Part shown: positions 9,288-17,086 of the stretch, piece after piece | How positions within the stretch are numbered: the first letter of the stretch is position 1 | How the letters are laid out: every line of letters starts with the position of its first letter | Assembly: GCA_007845355.1 (NCBI GenBank) | Contig: SDRQ01000004.1 | Location: forward strand, 1 to 53,305 | Reading direction: 5' to 3' | DNA length: 53,305 nt | From: TM7 phylum sp. oral taxon 352 | GTDB lineage: Bacteria; Patescibacteriota; Saccharimonadia; Saccharimonadales; Saccharimonadaceae | Translations under genes and position numbers: made by a program | The notes under the pieces: model-generated | What the model was told of the DNA's origin: nothing | The model's database searches: none | The model's input: only the letters and a program-made list of their open reading frames with translations

Positions 9288-9293
9288 TATAAT
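9288..9293 (+). promoter_or_regulatory. -10 box of the 71-aa membrane protein, leaderless
   Basis: TATAAT ends 6 nt before the ATG at 9300, which fixes the start of the short gene that follows. Confidence 0.65.
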
Positions 9294-9299
9294 ATTTCC

Positions 9300-9515
9300 A
9301 TGACAAAGCAGAAGAAAAAGCGCAATAAAAAATATTCTGGAATGGACGCGACATCTCAGCGACCAAAGGTAACAAGGATTACAGCAACGAATCGCTCCAA
9401 ATTATCTCAATGGTTTTTCGATCGGAAAAAGCTCATTCGCACCATTGGTATGGCGGGACTCGTTGTAGTTGTCTTAATTATCGTTGTTTCTGGAATACTG
9501 AGTTTATTTCGTTAA
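9300..9515 (+). CDS. small basic single-pass membrane protein
   Basis: A 71-residue protein of unknown family. It has a very basic N-terminal half (MTKQKKKRNKKYSG..., RRK-rich) and one helix near the C-terminus (TIGMAGLVVVVLIIVVSGILSLF). A longer in-frame start exists at 9243, but the TATAAT 6 nt before 9300 argues for this one. Its TAA stop and the TAA of the histidine kinase on the other strand share the tetranucleotide TTAA (9512-9515). The basic part would stay cytoplasmic; binding to nucleic acid or ribosomes is possible but unproven. Confidence 0.6.
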   Translation: MTKQKKKRNKKYSGMDATSQRPKVTRITATNRSKLSQWFFDRKKLIRTIGMAGLVVVVLIIVVSGILSLFR

Positions 9516-11671
9516 CGAACTGGCAGATTAAATCCAAAGGTACTGCCTTTTCCTTCTTCTGATTCAAAGATCATTTCGCCGTCGTGCGATAAAATAACTT
9601 TCCTCGCCAAAAATAAGCCAACGCCAGTGCCGTCTGGCCGCTTTTTTCTGGCATTTGTGCCGCGGAAGAATTTGCCAAACAGATTTGCTTGCTCTGATTT
9701 TGGCACACCAATTCCCGAGTCTTTCACCGTAAATTCAATCGCGCCATTACTATTTTTCAGAGAAATTATTACCTTTTTGTGCGGATTTGAATAGTAAATA
9801 GCATTGTCGATCATATTCAGCATAACTTGACGAATCTTCTCAGAGTCGGCTGTAATCAGTGGAACTTTTCTATCAATCTTTAGGTCCATTTCAACAGACC
9901 TCTGATCAGCCACAACTTTAAGCAACGCAACTTCATCCCGAAGAATTTGAGCAACGTCTGTCTCCTGTTTATCAATGTTAAATTTACCAGTCTGAAGCCT
10001 AGAAACATTAAGAAAGTCGTTTATTAGCCTCACCATACGCTCACTCGAAGAAAACGCCTCTCTAAGAACCGCACGTTGCGTCGGCGTAATCTTCCCCAGA
10101 TCGCCCTCCAGCATCATATCCAGATAACCTTTAATACTAGTCAACGGTGTCCTTAACTGATGTGAAGCCATAGAAATAAATTCGTTCTTCGCCTCGTCTA
10201 GTCGCTGAAGCTGTCGATTACTAAACCTCAATTCTTTCGTCGCCTCGTCAATTTTACGCTGCAAACTCTTATTCAACTCATTAATCTCTTCCAATGACAA
10301 AGAATTTCGAATCGACACCGCCAGTTCCCCAGCAATCGATTCCAGCATTTCAATATCGCGAGAACTATACCCCAAACTCTTATGCTCGCCCAGAAATAGA
10401 ATTCCCGTTTCTTGATTTTGATGCAGCAGCGGCATAACAATTTTCGTGCGATGAATATCCAAAAGTTTCTTCAGCTCTGGATCTTTTACTTGATTTGCCA
10501 AAATAACTTCCGGAAAACTGCAATTCTTATAATAGTAATCCATAATCCTGCGAACATCTTCCTCGACAACAGATATTCGTCGCCGACCCGCTCGACCATA
10601 TATTCCTTTTTCCGGAATACAAAACGCCACTTTTTCCGCCTTAAGAGAAGTTGCTATATAATTGCCAACACGTCGAGTTAGCAATTGCAGATCCGCCGTA
10701 TAGGTTAATATTTTACTAATCTCACGCGTAAACGTATCAGCGTCATACTCTCCGTAATAAAAAACTCTATCAGTAAATTTATCAAAGATTTTCTTCACTG
10801 GTTGATATACGACAGCCAAAACCATAGCCAAAATCATATTCATAAGATTTACGTGACTATCAACCGTCAGGCTGCGTTGGAAAACCAAAATTGAAATGAC
10901 ATATGCAGAAATCACGTAAACGACAGCTAGTGCGATTAATAGCAACATATACGAAACGCTTCGAGCCACCGCCATTTTTACGTCCATCAATCGGTACCTG
11001 ACGATGCTATACATAATTGCAAATAAGAAAATAATCGTAGCAATTGGACCAATCCATATATATCGATAATCACCAAGCGCCGGAAGAAACAGATCCACTA
11101 CAAAGCCAGGAATGCTACATATCAACAGGCCAATCATGTAAATCGCGACTTGCTTGCGTCGAACAGGATCTGATTTGCGCCACGCTATATAACCAAAACA
11201 CATAGAGATTAAGAAGAATACCGAGAAAAAAGTTGCAAAAATAACATAGTTGACTGCATGAATCGGAATTCGAGAAAAATCTACTGGCGTGACAATTTCT
11301 GATGTATTGACAATAAACTCAGGAACCAAAATAATATATAGCGAAAAAATCGTTATCAATATACTAGACGCGCAGATAAAACTTTTCGTTGATTTTGTCG
11401 ATGGAAGAAACGACTTTGTAGTGAAAATAGCCAACGCAGGACAAAAAACAGCCGAAGCTACATAAAACCACCTGGACGCAGTGTCCAATGTTACTTCCCT
11501 GTCCGCCAGAGAAAACACTTCAAGTCCAGCCGACCACACAGCCAAACATAAACAAACCAGAAAAAACCAATACTTTGCATCATGACGATGCTTCGACTTT
11601 TTGAGTACGAGCACGCCCAAAATTAGCGCCATCAACGCAACCAATCCTAGCACTAATGCTCGTATCATCAT
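9512..11671 (-). CDS. 7TM sensor histidine kinase
   Basis: A 719-residue membrane sensor. Seven or eight hydrophobic helices fill residues 1-~300 (HisKA_7TM-like sensor). A GAF-like region at about 330-470 follows, then a coiled linker (NELNKSLQRKIDEATKELR). The kinase core has the H-box FISMASHQLRTPL (phospho-His about residue 504), N-box MIDNAIYYS, G1 DSGIGVP, F-box FGKFFRG and G2 GTGVGLFLAR. It should autophosphorylate and pass phosphate to a receiver. The lone receiver at 13088 is the nearest candidate but is on the other strand. TATAAT lies 10 nt before the ATG. No ligand is evident. Confidence 0.93.
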   Translation of the reverse strand: MMIRALVLGLVALMALILGVLVLKKSKHRHDAKYWFFLVCLCLAVWSAGLEVFSLADREVTLDTASRWFYVASAVFCPALAIFTTKSFLPSTKSTKSFICASSILITIFSLYIILVPEFIVNTSEIVTPVDFSRIPIHAVNYVIFATFFSVFFLISMCFGYIAWRKSDPVRRKQVAIYMIGLLICSIPGFVVDLFLPALGDYRYIWIGPIATIIFLFAIMYSIVRYRLMDVKMAVARSVSYMLLLIALAVVYVISAYVISILVFQRSLTVDSHVNLMNMILAMVLAVVYQPVKKIFDKFTDRVFYYGEYDADTFTREISKILTYTADLQLLTRRVGNYIATSLKAEKVAFCIPEKGIYGRAGRRRISVVEEDVRRIMDYYYKNCSFPEVILANQVKDPELKKLLDIHRTKIVMPLLHQNQETGILFLGEHKSLGYSSRDIEMLESIAGELAVSIRNSLSLEEINELNKSLQRKIDEATKELRFSNRQLQRLDEAKNEFISMASHQLRTPLTSIKGYLDMMLEGDLGKITPTQRAVLREAFSSSERMVRLINDFLNVSRLQTGKFNIDKQETDVAQILRDEVALLKVVADQRSVEMDLKIDRKVPLITADSEKIRQVMLNMIDNAIYYSNPHKKVIISLKNSNGAIEFTVKDSGIGVPKSEQANLFGKFFRGTNARKKRPDGTGVGLFLARKVILSHDGEMIFESEEGKGSTFGFNLPVR

Positions 11672-11697
11672 ACTAATGCTTATTATAGCATTTTATT

Positions 11698-13047
11698 CTA
11701 CGTTTCAATCGCAAAAACTGTGTAAACGCCGCTCGCAGTAACTGTAGCTTCAATAGATTCTTTTGGTATGCCAGATTTTTGGAGCAATTTAAAACCTTCT
11801 TTAATTGAGCGCATCCTAACCTTTGGAACCCACCCCATTAGTCCATGCAAAAATTCTTTTTGTGGGCGATTTACGTTCATATTGCCAGTGATCATTAGTC
11901 CACCAGTTCGTAAAAACTTCAATGATTCTCGTGTCAATTGCTTATAAACACCGTCTGGCAAATATTCTCGCAAGCCAGAATCTTCCGCAATATCCAGTTT
12001 ACGATTGCCCAAAACTCCCTCCAAACTCAGAGGCTTGCCAAGCTTGCTGAATAATCGCTCACAATGAACTTCAATCTTATCTTCCAAATTCCATTTCTTC
12101 GCCAAACTTTGTGCTGCCGCTAGAGACAACGTATCTTGGTCCAGCAGAATTACCGTCGGCGCCTCACCCGTTTCATCCTTAAGTTTTTTCAGCATCTTCA
12201 AAGTCGCCAGTCCTGTTCCGCAACCAAAACTCATCACCAACATATCGTCAATCGAACGATTATCTTTTTCTGCCACTTTCTTCAAATGATCAATCGACAA
12301 ACCGTTCACTGTTTCCACTCGCTCACGAATACCAAGCGAATCCGCACAATGCCGAATGACGTTAGAAAACTTCTCCGTCACCGGCGCCTGGATGAATTCT
12401 CGGACTTCACTAATTCTCTTCTCTACTTCTTCAATAGCCGTCGATTTATCCACACCGTTGTTGACTTTATCTTGAATCATAACTTCCGTCAGCGGCAAAC
12501 CATTAATCTTCTCATCAAATACCGACTCATCCAGCGGACCACTCATAGTTGGATATTTACCTTCTGACAATATTTCGCCATTTTTACCAAAAACACTTAA
12601 GCCCTCAGCTTCAGAAATTGTTAAAAACGTCAGTGCGGAACCTCGCTGATTGTGCCACGGCTTCGAATCAGTTTGATCTTTACCGTATAGAAATTTATCA
12701 CGAGAAACCTCCAGATATGAATCTATATCATTACCCCATTTATTTTCTCTCACAAAAGGAATCTTTTCTAGAACATTCGCAATTGCCGCGGTGGCTAAAT
12801 TTTTATGAATAATATCTTTACGAACATCCTTTAATTCCGCCCCGCCTTGCTCCAGATAATTGTATATGTCCTGAATTTTATCCGGATTATTATATGCAAA
12901 ATCAGTCTTTTCTCCAATTTTAACCCTACACTCCTCACTTCTAAGATCCGCAATTTCCTCGTTTAATTTTTCATTAGCTTCATGATCAATTCCATTAAGA
13001 AAATCACCTGTTTCTGTAATATACTGTTCGCCTCTAAATTTTTCCAT
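11698..13047 (-). CDS. class I SAM-dependent methyltransferase-like protein
   Basis: 449 residues. The C-terminal ~200 hold a Rossmann methyltransferase signature: motif I MLVMSFGCGTGLATLKML, then an acidic strand end VILLDQDTLSLAAAQSL, and later DGVYKQLTRESLKFLRTGGLMITGNM as the motif IV/V region. The N-terminal ~230 residues are charged and unlike any family I recognise. Substrate unknown. Start: TATAAT ends 7 nt before the ATG. It is divergent from the receiver gene and upstream of the histidine kinase (26 bp), so the three may form one signalling module. Confidence 0.7.
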   Translation of the reverse strand: MEKFRGEQYITETGDFLNGIDHEANEKLNEEIADLRSEECRVKIGEKTDFAYNNPDKIQDIYNYLEQGGAELKDVRKDIIHKNLATAAIANVLEKIPFVRENKWGNDIDSYLEVSRDKFLYGKDQTDSKPWHNQRGSALTFLTISEAEGLSVFGKNGEILSEGKYPTMSGPLDESVFDEKINGLPLTEVMIQDKVNNGVDKSTAIEEVEKRISEVREFIQAPVTEKFSNVIRHCADSLGIRERVETVNGLSIDHLKKVAEKDNRSIDDMLVMSFGCGTGLATLKMLKKLKDETGEAPTVILLDQDTLSLAAAQSLAKKWNLEDKIEVHCERLFSKLGKPLSLEGVLGNRKLDIAEDSGLREYLPDGVYKQLTRESLKFLRTGGLMITGNMNVNRPQKEFLHGLMGWVPKVRMRSIKEGFKLLQKSGIPKESIEATVTASGVYTVFAIET

Positions 13048-13054
13048 GCCAAAA

Positions 13055-13060
13055 ATTATA
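13055..13060 (-). promoter_or_regulatory. -10 box of the methyltransferase, leaderless
   Basis: TATAAT on the minus strand, 7 nt before the ATG at 13047. Confidence 0.65.
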
Positions 13061-13075
13061 ACATAATTTATGTGA

Positions 13076-13081
13076 TATACT
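13076..13081 (+). promoter_or_regulatory. -10 box of the receiver gene, leaderless
   Basis: TATACT ends 6 nt before the ATG at 13088. It is back to back with the methyltransferase promoter (16 bp apart). Confidence 0.65.
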
Positions 13082-13087
13082 TAAAGC

Positions 13088-13459
13088 ATGATAAAAATCG
13101 CTATCATTGAAGACGACCCAACCATCAGCCAGATGTACCGAATGAAGTTCGAGTCGGACGGATTTGACGTTCGCTTGGCCGCCAACGGACAAATTGGCAT
13201 AGAAGTAGTCGAGAAGTTTCAGCCAGACATTATTTTGCTAGATTTACAAATGCCGGAAATGGACGGCGCGGAGGCTTTGAAACGAATTAGGTCTAAAGAT
13301 TGGGGAAAAACTATTCCCGTTATCGTCCTCACTAATCTCGGCGAAGAAGAAGCTCCGCACGATTTGAAGAAATTAGGAATTCATAGCTATATCGTAAAAG
13401 CTAATCTCACGCCACGCCAAGTCGTCGAGCAGGTCAAAGCTGCCATAAAAACTGCTTAA
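13088..13459 (+). CDS. single-domain response regulator (CheY-like)
   Basis: 123 residues covering one receiver domain and nothing else. The acidic pocket IIEDDP is at residues 6-11, phospho-acceptor Asp in IILLDLQMPEMDG (about D55), switch Thr in VIVLTNLG and the conserved Lys in SYIVKANL. With no output domain it would act by protein contact, for example in a phosphorelay or on the pilus. A partner kinase is encoded 1.4 kb away on the other strand. Its stop TAA shares TTAA with the folD stop. Confidence 0.93.
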   Translation: MIKIAIIEDDPTISQMYRMKFESDGFDVRLAANGQIGIEVVEKFQPDIILLDLQMPEMDGAEALKRIRSKDWGKTIPVIVLTNLGEEEAPHDLKKLGIHSYIVKANLTPRQVVEQVKAAIKTA

Positions 13460-14268
13460 CTTTTTGATTGATTCGCAATTTTTAGACAAGCCGTAATTAC
13501 GTTATCAAACAGCGCAGAAACCGTTAATGGACCAACTCCGCCTTTTTTTGGTGTAATAATTACATCATTACGCTGACGCACTTCTTCAGATACGTCGCCA
13601 ACAATTTTTCCATTTTCCGAAGCAGTTCCCGCGTCAACAACGACCGCCTTAGTCTTAATCATCTGGCTTTTAATCAGCTCTGGAACTCCAGTTGCCGACA
13701 CGATAATATCGTAATTTATCAATTGAGATAAATCGTCACCTTTTTCAAAAACCGTCACATCAACGCCAGACTTCAGCCACATTTTCTCAAGAGGCGCACC
13801 AACCAAGCGACCTCGCCCGACAATTGCGACTTTCTTACCCTTCAAATCAACGCCATATCCAGCCAGTAGCCAACCAATAGCCGTTGGCGTAGCCGCCTGA
13901 AAAATCGCCCTCTTGCGCAAACCATCAACATCTTTATCTTCTCGAATACTCTCGAGTAGTTCCTCAGTCTGATCAGAATTACTAATCGGCAATTGCAGAA
14001 TTATTCCTTGAACGTCGTCTCGATTGTTCAATTCTTGAATCACCTCCAAAGCGCCGCCCGCAGGGACTCGATGAATCTCCACGTCAATCAAAATATCAGC
14101 GCCATACCTCTGCTTCAAACGCATATACGTTTCAATGACTGGATTTTCGACATCAGTAACAATTGCCAAACGAGGATTAATATGCCAAGCCTGCCTTAAA
14201 GCTCGCACCTGTTTCGCCTGGCGCTCCTTGATAAATCCAGCTAATTCTGAGCCATTTAATTCTCTCAT
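13456..14268 (-). CDS. folD: bifunctional methylene-THF dehydrogenase/cyclohydrolase
   Basis: Interconverts methylene-, methenyl- and formyl-tetrahydrofolate, feeding purine and formyl-Met synthesis; glyA in this window supplies the methylene unit. Motifs: catalytic Tyr/Lys in PVIETYMRLKQRYG, LQLPI, KDVDGL, NAD(P)-loop VGRGRLVGAPLE and C-terminal GGVGPLT. The frame extends upstream to 14343, but that would lie across the tRNA-His promoter. TATACT at 14277-14282 puts the transcript start at the ATG of 14268 (8 nt), giving MRELNGSEL; 14274 is a possible alternative. About 270 residues, normal or slightly short. Confidence 0.94.
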   Translation of the reverse strand: MRELNGSELAGFIKERQAKQVRALRQAWHINPRLAIVTDVENPVIETYMRLKQRYGADILIDVEIHRVPAGGALEVIQELNNRDDVQGIILQLPISNSDQTEELLESIREDKDVDGLRKRAIFQAATPTAIGWLLAGYGVDLKGKKVAIVGRGRLVGAPLEKMWLKSGVDVTVFEKGDDLSQLINYDIIVSATGVPELIKSQMIKTKAVVVDAGTASENGKIVGDVSEEVRQRNDVIITPKKGGVGPLTVSALFDNVITACLKIANQSKS

Positions 14269-14276
14269 TGTCATTA

Positions 14277-14282
14277 AGTATA
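14277..14282 (-). promoter_or_regulatory. -10 box of folD
   Basis: TATACT on the minus strand, 8 nt before the ATG at 14268 and only 2 nt before the ATG at 14274. It favours the downstream start and a leaderless mRNA. Confidence 0.5.
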
Positions 14283-14296
14283 GCAATTTTACCATC

Positions 14297-14325
14297 TTGA
14301 GTACAGATATAGTATGTGCTATAAT
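14297..14325 (+). promoter_or_regulatory. promoter of tRNA-His
   Basis: TTGAGT (14297-14302), a 17-bp spacer and a perfect TATAAT (14320-14325), ending 18 nt before the mature tRNA. A textbook sigma-70 layout. Confidence 0.75.
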
Positions 14326-14343
14326 TTGAAAAGCTTGGATCAT

Positions 14344-14422
14344 GGCGGATGTAGCTCAGTTTGGTTAGAGCGCTGGATTGTGGCTCCGGAGGCCGTGGGT
14401 TCGAACCCCATCATTCGCCCCA
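14344..14422 (+). tRNA. tRNA-His (GUG)
   Basis: Full cloverleaf. Extra G(-1) faces C73, as expected for tRNA-His. The acceptor GCGGATG pairs with CATTCGC, the anticodon is GTG in loop TTGTGGC, the T-arm is GTGGG/CCCAT and CCA is encoded (14420-14422). Confidence 0.97.
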
Positions 14423-14471
14423 AGTTTTACGACAATTTATTCACACCGATAGATTATTTTCAATAAAACGG

Positions 14472-14499
14472 TAGACATTTTTATTAATTGTTGTATAAT
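14472..14499 (+). promoter_or_regulatory. promoter of tRNA-Lys
   Basis: TAGACA (14472-14477), a 16-bp spacer and TATAAT (14494-14499), ending 8 nt before the mature 5' end at 14508. Confidence 0.7.
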
Positions 14500-14507
14500 G
14501 AAATCGT

Positions 14508-14584
14508 GGGCCAGTAGCTCAGCTGGTTAGAGCACCTGCCTCTTAAGCAGGGTGTCGAGGGTTCGAGCCCCTCCTGGCCCTCCA
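14508..14584 (+). tRNA. tRNA-Lys (CUU)
   Basis: The acceptor GGGCCAG pairs with CTGGCCC. The anticodon loop CTCTTAA sits on CCTGC/GCAGG, the T-arm is GAGGG/CCCTC and CCA is encoded. The discriminator base is T. Confidence 0.97.
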
Positions 14585-14592
14585 AAAAATAA

Positions 14593-14617
14593 CCTCACAT
14601 TGAAGTGAGGATTTTTT
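14593..14617. terminator. bidirectional intrinsic terminator
   Basis: CCTCAC-ATTGAA-GTGAGG with ATTTTTT on the right and AAAAAAT on the left. It can end tRNA-Lys transcription on the plus strand and the 136-aa gene on the minus strand. Confidence 0.85.
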
Positions 14618-14619
14618 AT

Positions 14620-15030
14620 TTATCCAAACGGATTATATCCGCGAGAAGGTGGTTCACGAAAAGTAGCTCGATTAGCATTGAAAGATTGGCGAGAGTTATT
14701 CGCACCTGACGGAACATTGTTATTTTGTAGACCATTGACTCGTCGATTCCCGCCAGACAGACCAGCGTCATCAGGATTATTGTTAGCACCCCTCGACCGA
14801 GGTGCTACACTTATTTCCGCACCAAATCGTCTTCGATTGTCATAATTATTGGCAGATATCGAAGATCCGTATCCTTTAATATATCGGCGCTCCGAATTCA
14901 CACCACGATTAGCGGTTAGCATTCTGCCCGTATCTCCATACGCTTTAAAACCATCAATTGATCTTCTTAAGGAGCCAGATAATCTAATCATCATTTCCCG
15001 CGTCATTTGCGGCTTTTTGTTCGCATCCAT
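14620..15030 (-). CDS. Asn/Arg-rich, probably disordered protein
   Basis: Not recognised. 136 residues: an N-terminal amphipathic stretch (MTREMMIRLSGSLRRSIDGF), then a long segment rich in Asn, Arg, Gly and Ser (NNYDNRRRFG, NNNPDDAGLSGGNRR, GANNSRQSFNANR) with no hydrophobic core and no membrane helix. It has its own terminator and an SD-like GGGGA 4-5 nt before the ATG, so it looks like a real transcription unit lying between two tRNA genes. Net basic charge would allow RNA or DNA binding; nothing firmer can be said. Confidence 0.5.
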   Translation of the reverse strand: MDANKKPQMTREMMIRLSGSLRRSIDGFKAYGDTGRMLTANRGVNSERRYIKGYGSSISANNYDNRRRFGAEISVAPRSRGANNNPDDAGLSGGNRRVNGLQNNNVPSGANNSRQSFNANRATFREPPSRGYNPFG

Positions 15031-15053
15031 ATATCCCCATTAGTTATATGAAA

Positions 15054-15130
15054 TGGCGCCCCGAGTAGGATTCGAACCTACGACCTTAGGCTTAGAAGTC
15101 CTCTGCTCTATCCAACTGAGCTATCAGGGC
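15054..15130 (-). tRNA. tRNA-Arg (UCU), weak anticodon stem
   Basis: The acceptor GCCCTGA pairs with TCGGGGC, discriminator G, CCA encoded, D-arm GCTC/GAGC, T-arm GTAGG/CCTAC. Anticodon UCU in loop CTTCTAA. The anticodon stem (GAGGA against GCCTA) has only three Watson-Crick pairs, with A-G and G-A oppositions at its ends (see findings). Confidence 0.93.
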
Positions 15131-15133
15131 GTA

Positions 15134-15162
15134 TTCACATTATAACATCTTTCTGCTACAAT
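15134..15162 (+). promoter_or_regulatory. promoter of tRNA-Gly
   Basis: TTCACA (15134-15139), a 17-bp spacer and TACAAT (15157-15162), 11 nt before the tRNA. Confidence 0.65.
15139..15144 (-). promoter_or_regulatory. -10 box of tRNA-Arg (UCU)
   Basis: TATAAT on the minus strand, 8 nt before the mature 5' end. It overlaps the -35 region of the divergent tRNA-Gly promoter. Confidence 0.65.
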
Positions 15163-15173
15163 AGTAAAAGCTT

Positions 15174-15248
15174 GCGGGTGTAGTACAGCGGTTAGTATGC
15201 AAGTTTTCCAAACTTGAGATGGGAGTTCGATTCTCCCCACCCGCACCA
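15174..15248 (+). tRNA. tRNA-Gly (UCC)
   Basis: The acceptor GCGGGTG pairs with CACCCGC. Anticodon UCC in loop TTTCCAA on CAAGT/ACTTG, T-arm GGGAG/CTCCC, CCA encoded. The phosphorylase gene begins 33 nt downstream without an obvious terminator between. Confidence 0.97.
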
Positions 15249-15280
15249 AGTTTGACAATTTCAATCCATAAAGGGCATCG

Positions 15281-17086
15281 ATGGATCCATATATTTATAC
15301 AGAAAAGCCAAAATACCAGCCGCATGATATTGAAGATGCGTCCGAATTTTATGATGTAATTGAACGAAGCAGCTTAACGCATCAATTGTCTGAAAACCGA
15401 CCATATGTCTATTGGACGATGGAAATTTATGATAAATCCAATGGTATTAAAGGTGGCGGCGGACTCGGAGTTTTAGCAGCGGACACGCGACGTGTAGCTG
15501 AAAAATTAGAAGTTCCATTCGTAGTGGTGACGCCATTTTATCGTAGCGAATCACACCAAAAAATCACCGACCTCGCGCAAGAAGAGTTTTCGGAATCCGT
15601 TTCACCTCAAGATTACGGATTTGAATATATTGACGAAGTTTTCGTAAGTTCAAACGGATTCCCAGATGCAAGCTTAAGCATTTTCAAGAAGACACTCGGT
15701 TCAACGCAATTTGTTACAATTTCAGAACCGAATTTTGGACAATTGTACGAAGGCGACGGATCTGGCGATCATAGACTATACCAAGAAGTAGCGCTGGGAT
15801 TTGGTGGCTATAAAGCATTAAAACTCCTCGGTATTAAGCCGGCTGTTATTCAACTTAATGAGACTGCAACGATTTTTGCCGCATTGGCGCGGCTAGACGA
15901 GCTGTGCGCTAACGGAATGAATTTATACGAAGCCGTCGTTTACGTTCGCAAACACACACTTTACACGAACCACACGCTTCTTCAAGCAGCCGAACCGGAA
16001 TTCCATCGTTCGCAATTTGAAAAATTAGTTCTGCCAAATATAAAAAGTAATGCTGTGCGTTGCTGGCTAATGGAACAATTCCGCAACGACAGACTGAGGC
16101 CGAATCTTTTGGCAATTGAACTTACTGAAGCGAAGAATGGTGTAAGTAAACTACACGCCCGTGTAGCAAATTTCCGCGATCGCAACAACGACAAAGTTAA
16201 ATTTCAAGCCATTACTAATGGAATAGATCTTGAAACGTGGGTGCTACCTGAAACGTTGCAAACATATCGCGATCACGGTGTTATCGATAAATTTGGACTG
16301 CCCACAAATGATTTTTCTGAAAAATTAGACTCGCTGAGTAGCACGGATCTGAGGTATTTGAAAAAACTCGGTCGAAAGGAATTGAATCGAGTCCTATTGA
16401 ATCGCCAAGACCAGTACGGAAAATCCATACAAATCCCAGAAAATGCAATATTATTCGACTTCAAGCGAAGATTCGCCAATTACAAACGACCTTATATGCC
16501 GTTTGAAAACCCAGATTCATTGCGCCAAATTCTCATTAGCCACAACGCGCATTATATCCTGACAGGAAAAGTTCACCAAGGCGACGTGACGATGTATCAG
16601 AAATTGCTCGAAGTATTAAAATTGATCGACAACGATCCAGTCCTCAAGGAGCGTGTTCATTATATACAAGATTACGATGAAGAGTTGGGGCGAGCGTTAG
16701 CAATCGGCTCGGATGCCTCGATAAATATTCCTATTGTCGGATTAGAAGCGTGCGGCACTTCATGGGAGAAAGACATCGCCAATTTGAAACTCCTCATCTC
16801 CACTAGTGACGGCGGCGTTGCCGATGTCCAGCCAATCGCTTGCCTGGAGGTTACCGGGAGAAACTATGAAGCCGAAGTTTCATCTCTGTACGTCAACATG
16901 CATAAAGCTGCCGCTATTTTGAAGAATGACCAATTGTTAGAAAAACACATCCGCCACCAATTAAGCAACTATTTGCCAATTATTTCTGGCGCCCGAATGA
17001 TGAAAGATTATCTCAAATTTATTTTTCCAAAACCGCAAATCCAGCCTAAAAAAGAACCACAGATCAAGCGAATTCCTATTCAATAA
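15281..17086 (+). CDS. alpha-glucan (glycogen/maltodextrin-type) phosphorylase, short form
   Basis: Phosphorolyses alpha-1,4-glucans to glucose 1-phosphate with pyridoxal phosphate. At 601 residues it resembles the short phosphorylases (TIGR02094 type) rather than the ~800-residue animal or E. coli enzymes. Visible: N-terminal KGGGGLGVLAADTRRVAEKL, TLYTNHTL (His segment), QAITNGIDLETW, FDFKRRFANYKRP, LTGKVHQGD and the cofactor region GLEACGTSWEKDIANLKLLI, in which the Lys of WEK aligns with the PLP lysine of the usual GTSGMK. That region is divergent, so activity should be checked. AGGG lies about 7 nt before the ATG. It converges with the murA-like gene (11-bp overlap). Likely feeds glycolysis. 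Confidence 0.85.
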   Translation: MDPYIYTEKPKYQPHDIEDASEFYDVIERSSLTHQLSENRPYVYWTMEIYDKSNGIKGGGGLGVLAADTRRVAEKLEVPFVVVTPFYRSESHQKITDLAQEEFSESVSPQDYGFEYIDEVFVSSNGFPDASLSIFKKTLGSTQFVTISEPNFGQLYEGDGSGDHRLYQEVALGFGGYKALKLLGIKPAVIQLNETATIFAALARLDELCANGMNLYEAVVYVRKHTLYTNHTLLQAAEPEFHRSQFEKLVLPNIKSNAVRCWLMEQFRNDRLRPNLLAIELTEAKNGVSKLHARVANFRDRNNDKVKFQAITNGIDLETWVLPETLQTYRDHGVIDKFGLPTNDFSEKLDSLSSTDLRYLKKLGRKELNRVLLNRQDQYGKSIQIPENAILFDFKRRFANYKRPYMPFENPDSLRQILISHNAHYILTGKVHQGDVTMYQKLLEVLKLIDNDPVLKERVHYIQDYDEELGRALAIGSDASINIPIVGLEACGTSWEKDIANLKLLISTSDGGVADVQPIACLEVTGRNYEAEVSSLYVNMHKAAAILKNDQLLEKHIRHQLSNYLPIISGARMMKDYLKFIFPKPQIQPKKEPQIKRIPIQ

